This document shows positions 9,481-18,221 of a stretch of DNA of 36,527 nucleotides, one piece after another. The first letter of the stretch is position 1. Each line of letters starts with the position of its first letter. A program made the translations under genes and the position numbers. The stretch covers positions 1-36,527 of the forward strand of contig CAMBUH010000004.1 of the NCBI GenBank assembly GCA_945870985.1. Direction: 5' to 3'. The notes under the pieces are model-generated. The model was not told the DNA's origin. It worked only from the letters and a program-made list of their open reading frames with translations, and made no database searches. The DNA is from Chitinophaga pinensis. Lineage in GTDB: Bacteria; Bacteroidota; Bacteroidia; Chitinophagales; Chitinophagaceae.

Positions 9481-11340
9481 ATGAAAAAATACATCCTAGG
9501 TTGCTTCCTTATCAGCAGCCTGTTTCTGTTTGAAAGCTTACAAGCACAAATAAACCATGTAGAACCCTTAAACTGGTTCATTGGCATGAAAAATCCACGG
9601 GTGCAAATATTGGTAAATGGAGCAGACATCGGAACCACCACCCCGTTTATACAATATCCCGGCGTATCTATTGAAAAGGTTCACAGGGCAGACAGTAAAA
9701 ATTATCTGTTTATCGACCTGTTCATTCAGCCCTCCGCCAGACCCGGAACCCTTTCCATTCGTTTTAAAAAAAATGGTAAAACCATTGCCACTTACCCTTA
9801 CACATTATTGGCACGCAAGCAAGATCCCAATCAGTTCAAGGGTTTTACGGCTTCCGATGTGGTTTACCTGATTATGCCCGATCGTTTTGCCAATGGCGAT
9901 ACCAGCAATGATGTGGTTGCCGGATTGAAAGAAAGCCAGGTAAACCGAACACGCCCCGGCGGAAGACATGGCGGAGATATTCGGGGCATTATCAACCAAC
10001 TTGATTATATTCAAAAAATGGGGTTCACAGCCATCTGGTGTACGCCCATGATGGAAAACAATATGGCCGGATATTCTTACCATGGATATTCTATCACCCA
10101 CCATTATAAAGTAGATCCCCGGTATGGCACTATGGATGATTACATAGAACTATCTGTAAAGGCAAAAGAAAAAGGAATCAAACTAATTTTTGATGAAGTG
10201 CTCAATCACTGTGGCAGCGAACATTGGTGGATGAAAGACTTGCCTTTTACTAACTGGATCAACAAAGTTGATTCTTTTCAGCTAAGTACCCACCGAAGAA
10301 CTACCAACCAAGACCCTTATGCAGCTGAATACGATAAAGACCTGATGACGCGTGGGTGGTTTGATAAAACGATGCCCGACCTGAATAGTGAAAATCCATT
10401 CATGGCCAACTACCTCATAGAAAGAAGTATCTGGTATACCGAAACCCTGCAGCTGGGCGGCATCCGGCAAGACACCTATGGATACAGCAATAAAAACTTT
10501 TTACAAAAATGGAGTTGCCGAATCATGGAAGAATATCCCCGCTTTAGTATGGTAGGGGAAGAGTGGAGCTACAATCCGCTGATTGAATCTTACTGGCAAC
10601 AAGGAAAAGTTAATCACGATGGTTACAAAAGTTGCTTAAATACTGTTATGGACTTCCCCCTACAACAAGCCCTTACCGAAGGAATCCGCGAACAGGAACG
10701 GCCTTATTCCTCAACCGGTTTTACACGGATGTATGAGGCACTGGCGAATGATTTTGCCTATGCGAATCCGAATCAAATGCTAATTTTTGGCGATAACCAC
10801 GATATGGATCGCCTGTTCACCCAGATGAAAGAGGATGTTGCCCTTACTAAAATGGGGATTACCTATTTAGTAACGATGCGTGGCATCCCCCAGTTTTTAT
10901 ATGGCACCGAAATTTTAGCAACCAATAGCAAACACCCCAACGACCATGGTTATATTCGAATTGATTTCCCAGGCGGCTGGAAAGCAGATTCGGCAAATGG
11001 ATTTACCGGCATAGGTTTAACACCGGCACAACTAGACATGCAATCTTTCATGAAAAAAATGCTCAACTGGCGAAAAAATCATCCGGCAATCACTTCAGGT
11101 GCTACGCTTCATTTTGCTCCTTTTGAAGGGCTGTATGTTTACTTCCGCTATAACCTACAGGAAACCCTTATGGTGGTGATGAATCGGAACAACGAAACGG
11201 CGCAACTGAATACCGGAAGAATGAAAGAAATCTTGCATAACAAATCCATCGCGCAGCCTATTTTTAGTTCCGAAAAATTTGCCCTTTCGCAACCCATTTC
11301 TATCCCTGCGAAAACGGCTATGGTGTTTACCATACAATAG
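9481..11340 (+). CDS. susA: SusA-like GH13 neopullulanase / cyclomaltodextrinase
   Basis: 619 residues, very close to the size of Bacteroides SusA. Signal peptide ending near LQAQ, an N-terminal cyclomaltodextrinase beta-domain (about 25-112), a GH13 barrel beginning FTASDVVYLIMPDRFANGD, and a C-terminal beta-domain. Catalytic regions are visible: DEVLNHC (about 238-244), GIRQDTYGY (about 327-335, Asp nucleophile near 331), MVGEEW (Glu about 360) and FGDNHDMDR (Asp about 441). It hydrolyses maltodextrins, pullulan or cyclodextrins, probably in the periplasm after SusCD import. It is divergent from the secreted amylase. There is no T9SS domain, which supports a periplasmic site. Confidence 0.92.
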   Translation: MKKYILGCFLISSLFLFESLQAQINHVEPLNWFIGMKNPRVQILVNGADIGTTTPFIQYPGVSIEKVHRADSKNYLFIDLFIQPSARPGTLSIRFKKNGKTIATYPYTLLARKQDPNQFKGFTASDVVYLIMPDRFANGDTSNDVVAGLKESQVNRTRPGGRHGGDIRGIINQLDYIQKMGFTAIWCTPMMENNMAGYSYHGYSITHHYKVDPRYGTMDDYIELSVKAKEKGIKLIFDEVLNHCGSEHWWMKDLPFTNWINKVDSFQLSTHRRTTNQDPYAAEYDKDLMTRGWFDKTMPDLNSENPFMANYLIERSIWYTETLQLGGIRQDTYGYSNKNFLQKWSCRIMEEYPRFSMVGEEWSYNPLIESYWQQGKVNHDGYKSCLNTVMDFPLQQALTEGIREQERPYSSTGFTRMYEALANDFAYANPNQMLIFGDNHDMDRLFTQMKEDVALTKMGITYLVTMRGIPQFLYGTEILATNSKHPNDHGYIRIDFPGGWKADSANGFTGIGLTPAQLDMQSFMKKMLNWRKNHPAITSGATLHFAPFEGLYVYFRYNLQETLMVVMNRNNETAQLNTGRMKEILHNKSIAQPIFSSEKFALSQPISIPAKTAMVFTIQ

Positions 11341-11379
11341 TTTATAACCTTTATACGCATAATCCTCTATTTGGCAGGG

Positions 11380-11407
11380 TTGTTTTAGGTATAAACAAAT
11401 ATATTTG
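11380..11407 (+). promoter_or_regulatory. Promoter of the IDO-family gene
   Basis: TATATTTG at 11400-11407 matches the Bacteroidota -7 consensus TAnnTTTG exactly. A TTG at 11380-11382 lies 17 bases before it, slightly closer than the usual 19. The start codon follows 27 bases later. This suggests the gene is transcribed separately from the SusA-like gene 94 bases upstream. Confidence 0.5.
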
Positions 11408-11434
11408 TGTCAAAATATTGCTCAATAGCCTGCT

Positions 11435-12862
11435 ATGAAATCATTGCACACGTCTTATACCGATGGATTTTTTGATGTAAGCGCCGCGCATGGTTTTTTG
11501 CCGGCTGTTCCACCCCTGGTAACCTTACCGCCAACTTATGAGGCACTGCAAGCAGTATTGGATAAAATGCCGGTACAACTTAGTAACGGAGAGCCCGGCT
11601 ACCTTCACTTCCCAGGCAAAATTCAGGAAGTAGCTAACCAAATTCCCAACTATTTAGCGCAAGTAAAAGAAGAAAGTGATATCTGCATCATTCAGGCATT
11701 GTTCAGAGGCTATGCCTTTCTAACATCTGCCTATACACTGGAGCCGGCTTTTCAACATTTTAAACAAACGGGTTCCTATGGTAAAGCCAATAACGTGTTA
11801 CCAGCCAACATTGCCCAACCCTTTGTAGCGGTTTCCGAAAAATTAAAAGTTTTTCCATGGATGGATTATCACTACGGATATTCGCTTGGCAACTATCACA
11901 AAATAAATCCGGAGGGAAATCTCGAATGGGATAACCTAAGCATGTGCGTTAAATTTTCGGGCCAGCCAGATGAAGCTGGCTTTATTTTATTGCATATCGA
12001 TATCAATCAATTTTCACCCAACCTGGTTGGCTCCGTTTTAGAAACACTCGAATCAGTTGAATCGAATGCATATGTGGGCGTGGAAGAGGGGTTAGACAAG
12101 AACCTAGAAACCCTCACGCAAATGAATATCCGCAGAAAAGAAATGTGGAAGGCCTCTAGATGGCAGCACTATAACGACTTCCGGGTTTTTATTATGGGCA
12201 TAAAGGGGAATGAGGAAATTTTTGGGGAAGGCGTAACCTATACAGGGGTATGGGATACCCCCCAACAATTCAGGGGACAAACCGGGGCGCAAGATGATAT
12301 CATACCCATGGAAGATATTTTTTCGGGTGTTGCTCGGCATTATCTGAAAAATGAACTGACCGACTATCTGCTGGATCTTAGAAAGTATCGCCCACAATGT
12401 GTGCAGTCTTTTTTTATTGACTTAGAAGAACAGGTAAAACAGGTTCACCCCAAAGGATTGGCAGGGTATTTATCCGAACACAAATTGGTAACCGGATTAA
12501 CCCGATTGCTTGGAATTTTAGAACAGATTTATCATTTTAGAAATGGCCACTGGCAATTTGTTCAGAAGTATATTATGGCGAATACCCCTTATGCAAAAGC
12601 TACCGGTGGTACCCCCATAACTACCTGGCTGCCCAATCAGATAACCGCCGTGTTACAACAGATGGAGGAAGTAATACATTCCATCCATCAATTAACCAGC
12701 ACACCTGATGAAAAAGGAATCCAATTGTTAAGCAATAACCAGGCTACCCTGCAACACAAAAAGCAATTGCTGGCAGAGCAACTATCTATGGTAAGTAAGG
12801 AAACCTATTCGGCAGATACCTTGTTTTCGTTAAACAGCCGATATGGATTATCCGACCAATAA
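11435..12862 (+). CDS. Indoleamine 2,3-dioxygenase family haem enzyme
   Basis: 475 residues, cytoplasmic (no signal peptide). IDO family (PF01231) hallmarks are in order. HYNDFRVFIMGIKGN (about 245-259) carries Arg250, the match to human IDO1 Arg231. Then come VTYTGVWDTPQQFRGQTGAQ (267-286) and YLLDLRKYRP. FRNGHWQFVQKYI (368-380) has His372, matching the proximal haem ligand His346, and Arg369, matching Arg343. ATGGTPI follows, like the GTGGT loop. IDO opens the indole ring of tryptophan to N-formylkynurenine, the first step to NAD or anthranilate. The position of human Phe226/Phe227 is His-Tyr here, so substrate choice may differ. No other kynurenine gene is nearby. It has its own promoter and converges on the GH3 gene with 13 bases between stops. 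Confidence 0.88.
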   Translation: MKSLHTSYTDGFFDVSAAHGFLPAVPPLVTLPPTYEALQAVLDKMPVQLSNGEPGYLHFPGKIQEVANQIPNYLAQVKEESDICIIQALFRGYAFLTSAYTLEPAFQHFKQTGSYGKANNVLPANIAQPFVAVSEKLKVFPWMDYHYGYSLGNYHKINPEGNLEWDNLSMCVKFSGQPDEAGFILLHIDINQFSPNLVGSVLETLESVESNAYVGVEEGLDKNLETLTQMNIRRKEMWKASRWQHYNDFRVFIMGIKGNEEIFGEGVTYTGVWDTPQQFRGQTGAQDDIIPMEDIFSGVARHYLKNELTDYLLDLRKYRPQCVQSFFIDLEEQVKQVHPKGLAGYLSEHKLVTGLTRLLGILEQIYHFRNGHWQFVQKYIMANTPYAKATGGTPITTWLPNQITAVLQQMEEVIHSIHQLTSTPDEKGIQLLSNNQATLQHKKQLLAEQLSMVSKETYSADTLFSLNSRYGLSDQ

Positions 12863-12875
12863 ATAATGCAGGCTA

Positions 12876-15149
12876 TTAGTTTTTTAAAGTAAAGCCAACT
12901 GCCTGTACATCCCGACTATTGCCTCCAACCATCACATTAAATTCGCCCGGCTCAGACACATAGTTTAAGTTGGCATTCCAGAATGCCAGCATTCGCTCAG
13001 TAATTGTAAAAACCACTTCCTTAGTTTCTCCAGCCTTTAGAGATACCTTTTGAAATGCCTTTAGCTCTTTTGCTGGTGGAGTAATGCTGCGCACTTTGTC
13101 TTGCACATAACATTGCACCACTTCACGCGCATCATATTTTCCAGCATTGGTTACCCGAATTTTTACAGTAAGGGAGTCCTTATTGGTTAAGGTGGTTCCA
13201 CTCAGAACCGGTTTCCCGTATTCGATGGTGCTGTAGGTAAGTCCATACCCGAAAGGAAATAGAGGCTCATTGGGAATATCCAAGTATTTACTGCTGAACT
13301 TATTATCCGGACTTTGCGGGCGACCGGTATTTTTTTGTGAGTAGTAAACGGGGATTTGCCCTACTGCTACCGGAAAACTCATGGTGAGTTTGCCGGATGG
13401 ATTTACTTTTCCAAATAACACGTCTGCTATTGCATAGCCAGCTTCTATTCCGGGATGCCATACTTGAAGAATGGCAGCGGCTCCTTCGGTTAGTCCGGTT
13501 AGTACCAGCGGACGACCACTCATGTTAACCACCACTACCGGTTTGCCAGTTGCATACAAGGCTTTCAATAATTTTTGTTGTGATGCTGGCAGTGTAATAT
13601 CAGCGCGACTGGCAGCCTCTCCGCTCATTTCTGATGCCTCTCCAACTACTACAACCACTTTATCGGAAGCCCTTGCTAATTGTAGGGCTTCCTCTAACAT
13701 TACCTCTGGGGTACGGGCATCAATTTCAGCACGCATTCCAAATACATTGGCACGGGCAGCCAATGCAGGGTCGTCGGTTATATTTGCCCCTTTTGCATAT
13801 TGAATGGTAACGCCAGTACCCGCTACCTGCTTCATTCCCTCTAATACAGGTATAGATAATTGCGGATCACCGCTTACTGCCCAGGTACCGAGCATATTAC
13901 TTTTATCACTAGCCAGCGGACCAATCAGTGCAAGGCTTCCTTTAGCGGCCAGTGGCAAGGCTTGTTGATTGTTTTTCAATAACACGAAACTCTGGGTTGC
14001 CACTTCTCTGGCAAAAGCACGGTTCTCTGCACTTAAAATAGTGGCTTTGGCTCGGGCTGCATCCATGGTTTTATAGGGCTGATCGAATAAACCCAGTTTA
14101 TATTTTGCTACCAGAATATTGCGACAGGCAGCATCAATTTGCGCTAGGGTTACTTTTTTCTCTTTCAGTGATTGTGAGAGGGTATTTAATAAACCTTCCG
14201 CAACCATATCCATATCCAGACCTGCATTCAATGCCTGTGCAGATACTTCCTGCAGATTACCCGATCCATGGTTTATCATTTCGCTGAGTGAGGTATAATC
14301 GCTCACTACAAATCCGTTAAACCTCCATTGTTTGCGCAGCAAGTCGGTTAACAACCAGCGATTACCGGTAGCAGGAACCCCATCAATATCATTGAATGAA
14401 CTCATTACCGAAGCAACCCCAGCATCTACTGCCGCTTTATAAGGAGGGAGGTATTCGTTGTACATACGATTGCGGCTCATATCTACCGAATTATAATCCC
14501 GGCCACCTTCTGGCGCACCATATAAGGCAAAGTGTTTAACACAGGCCATCAGGGTATTATTCGCAGCCAGTGAATTGCCTTGATACCCCTTTACCATGGC
14601 AGTAGCAATTTGCGAACCCAAAAAAGGATCTTCGCCCGAACCTTCGGCTACTCTTCCCCATCTTGGATCACGGGCTACATCCACCATGGGAGAGAAAGTC
14701 CAGTTTAATCCATCCGCCGAAGCCTCATTGGCAGCCATCATAGCCGAACGACGAATCAGTGCCGTATCCCAGCTACAACTCATTGCCAGTGGAATTGGGA
14801 AAGTAGTTTTATATCCATGTATCACATCCGAACCAAAAAACAACGGAATTTTCAATCTGGATTCTTTCATTACTATGTCTTGCGCTTTGCGGATATTCTC
14901 ATAGCCAATTACGCCAAACATGCCACCCACTTTACCCTCGCGTAATTTTTTTTCTACATCCCTACTTACTACCGATCCCGTAGGAATTCCCGAACCGGGG
15001 GTTATCAAATTCAGCTGACCTAGTTTTTCTTCCAGCGTCATTTGTTTCATCAGTCCATCAATAAAACTATTCATCCGAGTTTCGGAAGTTTGCGCAACAC
15101 CCCAGAGGGTAATTAAGGTGGACAATAATAGTAAGGCGATTTTTTTCAT
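12876..15149 (-). CDS. bglX: GH3 beta-glucosidase (BglX type)
   Basis: 757 residues from the ATG at 15149. An in-frame start 20 codons further up is rejected because the ATG at 15149 opens directly on a signal peptide (MKKIALLLLSTLITLWGVAQ) and avoids overlap with the gene before it. N-terminal GH3 barrel (about 25-370): DPRWGRVAEGSGEDP, CVKHFALYG (about 203-211) and GFVVSDYTS with nucleophile Asp about 284 (SDY rather than the commoner SDW). Then the GH3 C-terminal alpha/beta domain (VVVVGEASEMSGEAASRADI) and a fibronectin III-like domain at the end. It releases glucose or a similar sugar from the non-reducing end of beta-glycosides, probably in the periplasm. The GH43-like gene is 13 bases upstream in the same direction, so the two form an operon. 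Confidence 0.93.
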   Translation of the reverse strand: MKKIALLLLSTLITLWGVAQTSETRMNSFIDGLMKQMTLEEKLGQLNLITPGSGIPTGSVVSRDVEKKLREGKVGGMFGVIGYENIRKAQDIVMKESRLKIPLFFGSDVIHGYKTTFPIPLAMSCSWDTALIRRSAMMAANEASADGLNWTFSPMVDVARDPRWGRVAEGSGEDPFLGSQIATAMVKGYQGNSLAANNTLMACVKHFALYGAPEGGRDYNSVDMSRNRMYNEYLPPYKAAVDAGVASVMSSFNDIDGVPATGNRWLLTDLLRKQWRFNGFVVSDYTSLSEMINHGSGNLQEVSAQALNAGLDMDMVAEGLLNTLSQSLKEKKVTLAQIDAACRNILVAKYKLGLFDQPYKTMDAARAKATILSAENRAFAREVATQSFVLLKNNQQALPLAAKGSLALIGPLASDKSNMLGTWAVSGDPQLSIPVLEGMKQVAGTGVTIQYAKGANITDDPALAARANVFGMRAEIDARTPEVMLEEALQLARASDKVVVVVGEASEMSGEAASRADITLPASQQKLLKALYATGKPVVVVNMSGRPLVLTGLTEGAAAILQVWHPGIEAGYAIADVLFGKVNPSGKLTMSFPVAVGQIPVYYSQKNTGRPQSPDNKFSSKYLDIPNEPLFPFGYGLTYSTIEYGKPVLSGTTLTNKDSLTVKIRVTNAGKYDAREVVQCYVQDKVRSITPPAKELKAFQKVSLKAGETKEVVFTITERMLAFWNANLNYVSEPGEFNVMVGGNSRDVQAVGFTLKN

Positions 15150-15162
15150 GGGGGCAATTTGA

Positions 15163-16893
15163 TTAGTCAACTTGTATAATGGGGGAAGGTAAGGATATTC
15201 CATTCTCATTCAGCGCCTCTATGCGGTAATAGTAAGTTTTTTTACTGTCCATCCCCTTATAATAATACTCATTGGCACCATATACCATCACACATTGATA
15301 GAGTTGATCGGGAGCTGTACCAAAATAGATATTATAAGCATAAGCCGCATCATTGGGCGCCCATTTTAACCAGGCACTGCGTTTATCCTTGTCGGTACGA
15401 AGTACTACAAAGTCTTTTACTGGCTCCGGAACGGAACCCTTTCCCTTTCCAAAAACCCGCAAGCCACTGATGGCAAACTTTCCTGAAGGCACGTGTTTAT
15501 TTTCGAGGCGGATATAGCGCGCTTGCACGGGCTGGGGAAGTTCAATATAGTCGTGCGGCACGTCTTGCAGATTATTCGACTTATCAATTAAGGGTTTCCA
15601 TTGCTTGCCATCGGCTGAATAGCTAACGATGTATTGATGATATTCACCAATGGTTTTGCCCAAAAACTGTGCATCCTGATCGGCATAGTTAATTTGTAAA
15701 GCACGTACTTCCGACAGGGCACCTAAATCGGATTGTATCCATTCGCCAGGGTTGCCGGTTGCGGCAGACCAGTAGGTTTTGATGCTTTCATCTACTGCAT
15801 AGTTGGGCTGATAATTGCCTGCTACAGAAGAAACGGTTACCGGTTTCTGATAATTCAGCAACATCCATCCGGTGAACCCCTTACATGGTGGGTTTTTACC
15901 GGGCAGGTAATGAGGATAATCACCAAAAGCCGTATTACAATACATCACATCTTTTTTATCAAATCCTGCGGGCCAGATACCGAGGCGTCTTTCGAAATTA
16001 TTTTTTACTGCTATAGTAATGGTTGATACATGCCACCAGTTTTTTTCATTATCCTGAAATGTGGCGCCATGTCCGGCCCCTCGGGCAAAACCACCCGCTT
16101 TCATACTGAGAGGGTCGGATTGATTTTGAAAAAAGTTCAAGGGTCCATCTCCTACAGCAACTCCATCGGCATATCCGCTGAATTCTGTTCCGGGTGCGGC
16201 ATATTGAAAATAGTATTTACCGTTGTGCTTAGTCATCCACGCCCCTTCGATAAACCCATCTAAAAAAGTATCATCCATATATTCTCCAAAGCGATGCCAG
16301 CCATAGCGCCAGCTTTCTAAAAAGAATAGCTCTTTGCGGGTGCCAATGGGTTGCAGGGTTTTTCTATTTAATTCGATGCCATACAAGGGAAATCGATTAC
16401 TGCTGCCATTATACAAGTACAGCCTGCCATCCTCATCTGTAAAAAAAGCAGGGTCCCAGCCACCAATTTCAAAAGAATCTACAAGGGGTTTCCATTGATC
16501 GTGCAATGGATCGGTACTCATCCAGATGGTAAAATTTTTGGCGTAGTTAGAACCCATCACCAGCATGGTATCGCCAATGATGCCCACTGCGGGTGCACAT
16601 AATTCGTCGTACACCTGATTCCAGGGGCGCAGAAAGCGGCGGGAAATAAAATGCCAGCTGCTCATATCATTGCTCCACCAATAGCCCCACTGGTTGGTAC
16701 TAAATAAATAGAAAGTGCCCTTATAATTTACAATTACCGGATCGGCTGTTGCTCGGTGTTTTCCCCAGGTAGAGAAATTAGGAATGGGGGTATACCCATA
16801 GTCTAAGTTAATGGGATTGCAATAGGTAGTGGGCTGTGCATTGCCAGAAATTGCTACGAATAGCAACAAAATAATGCCGAATATTTTTTTCAT
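15163..16893 (-). CDS. GH43-like glycoside hydrolase with discoidin and FN3 domains
   Basis: 576 residues from the ATG at 16893, which starts the signal peptide (MKKIFGIILLLFVAISGNAQ); an in-frame start 11 codons upstream lacks one. Residues about 25-330 look like a five-bladed beta-propeller of GH43: ATADPVIV (Asp about 51), GGWDPAFF (Asp about 147) and DGFIEGAWM (Glu about 216) fit the base, pKa-modulator and acid. Residues about 350-475 are an F5/8 type C (discoidin, CBM32-like) domain ending YIRLENKHVPSGKFAISGLR, and about 480-576 an FN3 domain. GH43 enzymes usually cleave arabinosyl, xylosyl or galactosyl linkages; the substrate here cannot be read from sequence. It is first gene of a pair with the GH3 gene. 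Confidence 0.8.
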   Translation of the reverse strand: MKKIFGIILLLFVAISGNAQPTTYCNPINLDYGYTPIPNFSTWGKHRATADPVIVNYKGTFYLFSTNQWGYWWSNDMSSWHFISRRFLRPWNQVYDELCAPAVGIIGDTMLVMGSNYAKNFTIWMSTDPLHDQWKPLVDSFEIGGWDPAFFTDEDGRLYLYNGSSNRFPLYGIELNRKTLQPIGTRKELFFLESWRYGWHRFGEYMDDTFLDGFIEGAWMTKHNGKYYFQYAAPGTEFSGYADGVAVGDGPLNFFQNQSDPLSMKAGGFARGAGHGATFQDNEKNWWHVSTITIAVKNNFERRLGIWPAGFDKKDVMYCNTAFGDYPHYLPGKNPPCKGFTGWMLLNYQKPVTVSSVAGNYQPNYAVDESIKTYWSAATGNPGEWIQSDLGALSEVRALQINYADQDAQFLGKTIGEYHQYIVSYSADGKQWKPLIDKSNNLQDVPHDYIELPQPVQARYIRLENKHVPSGKFAISGLRVFGKGKGSVPEPVKDFVVLRTDKDKRSAWLKWAPNDAAYAYNIYFGTAPDQLYQCVMVYGANEYYYKGMDSKKTYYYRIEALNENGISLPSPIIQVD

Positions 16894-16959
16894 ATACTTC
16901 GCTGGCGGGGTAGATACATGCACCAAAATGATGAACAGACTACCCTAAGAACAACCCCT

Positions 16960-16990
16960 TAAAAGTATTGAAAACATGTAAAACTGGCAA
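16960..16990 (-). promoter_or_regulatory. Candidate promoter of the GH43-GH3 operon
   Basis: On the minus strand TTG (16988-16990), a 20-base spacer, then TACTTTTA (16960-16967), one mismatch from TAnnTTTG. It is 66 bases upstream of the GH43-like start codon and just past the stop of the FlgT-N/LPP20-like gene. Confidence 0.4.
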
Positions 16991-17003
16991 CAGTATCCGT
17001 GAA

Positions 17004-18221
17004 TTATCGGTTAACCGGAAATACTTCTATTTTTTTATACTGTTTCAGCCGGCTAATGGGTACTTTATAATCGAGTGCCATAACCCCGGTTAAGATGTCG
17101 CCTTGGGAGGGAATAATCAATACCTGATCGTAGGGATAAAATTTTATTCGATCCAATGGGGTTTTTCTTAGCTGACTCATATACATGTACGGCGCATAAT
17201 TATTCACATCATATTTTTTGTTCCGATTACTTAAGGTTTCAATTGGCTTAAATGAAGAAGCAGCAATCTGATCGGTGGAGCCCGTCATGCGAACAATAAA
17301 TTGCTTATTCATTTGGGTTACTTCGGATTCTCCAAACAGGTTATAAAAAACATTTCGCGGATTGGTGCGCAGATAAAAGGTATTCTTATTGGTTCTGTCG
17401 GGAAACATGTTGTTACCTGTATGCCAACCGGAATAATACTTTTTTATGTCGTTTTCCGAAAACACCGATAGTTCAAATACTTCCCTACCCATTTTCTTAT
17501 AAGTAGCCGCCTCACTGGGCGTCATGGTAATCCCTTTTAGGGTACGCATGATTTCCTGGTACAAAATTTTAAAATTATCGTTGGAATATACTTCAACGGT
17601 TAGCGGAAGAATAAACTCATCGGTTGCCACCCACTCCCTGTTTGCGTTGTATTTACTATACTGGTAGAGTTTGGGCTCATCGGCTATTACCTTATAATCA
17701 AAAGACCGATTAAGAATGGCGTATATTTTATCTGTTAACCCCGACAAAGCGGTTCGCTCCCCGCTTTCATTTCTTTCCTGCCGGTTAAATTCGCTTGCGA
17801 TAGCAGACCCCTGTATTTCGGTGCCAATGCCATTATTCTTACAAAAACTCATCACTTCTTTTACCGAAACATGCGCCCGGATAGTTATGGAACTGCCATT
17901 AAATGGCTTAATCACTTCAACTTTAGTGATTGTACCGGCGGCTATTTCAGCAATTTTATCAGATATCAACTGATCGTTTACAATTTCTGTTTGTTGGGTA
18001 ACAAAGGAGCCGATAGTGCTAACGATTGCTTTTACTTCTGCATTCATTCGGGCCTCCTCTTCGGTTTTTCCGTATCCGGTTACTTCTACAATATTGGTTT
18101 TACCAGAAAACCTGCTTACAGATTGCATACCCGGGGTTTCGGGAGTAGCCGCCCAGGATAAAGAAACTGCTAGCAAAAAACAAAGGCTGCCGACTGCTCG
18201 GAACAAATAGGTTGGTTTCAT
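17004..18221 (-). CDS. Exported protein with FlgT-N / LPP20-like domain
   Basis: 405 residues from the ATG at 18221, chosen because the signal peptide (LFRAVGSLCFLLAVSLSWAA) follows it; the longer reading adds 15 residues with no such reason. Residues about 30-130 show VEVTGYGKTEEEARMNAEVK and IAAGTITKVEVIKPFNGSSI, the pattern of the FlgT N-terminal / LPP20-like beta-alpha fold seen in secreted envelope proteins. The remaining 270 residues are not recognised. FlgT belongs to flagella of Vibrio, but no flagellar gene is seen here, so only the fold is shared. It stands alone: 110 bases separate it from the GH43-like gene and the btuB leader is divergent. Function unknown; a periplasmic or outer-membrane location is likely. 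Confidence 0.6.
   Translation of the reverse strand: MKPTYLFRAVGSLCFLLAVSLSWAATPETPGMQSVSRFSGKTNIVEVTGYGKTEEEARMNAEVKAIVSTIGSFVTQQTEIVNDQLISDKIAEIAAGTITKVEVIKPFNGSSITIRAHVSVKEVMSFCKNNGIGTEIQGSAIASEFNRQERNESGERTALSGLTDKIYAILNRSFDYKVIADEPKLYQYSKYNANREWVATDEFILPLTVEVYSNDNFKILYQEIMRTLKGITMTPSEAATYKKMGREVFELSVFSENDIKKYYSGWHTGNNMFPDRTNKNTFYLRTNPRNVFYNLFGESEVTQMNKQFIVRMTGSTDQIAASSFKPIETLSNRNKKYDVNNYAPYMYMSQLRKTPLDRIKFYPYDQVLIIPSQGDILTGVMALDYKVPISRLKQYKKIEVFPVNR

Noticed and set aside
13471-13803. A 110-residue plus-strand frame opposite the GH3 gene
   Set aside because: It lies wholly inside a well-supported gene on the other strand, has low-complexity Ala/Ser/Thr content and matches no family I know.
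15150-15209. Longer N-terminus for the GH3 protein
   Set aside because: It would overlap the GH43-like gene and place 20 polar residues before a normal signal peptide.
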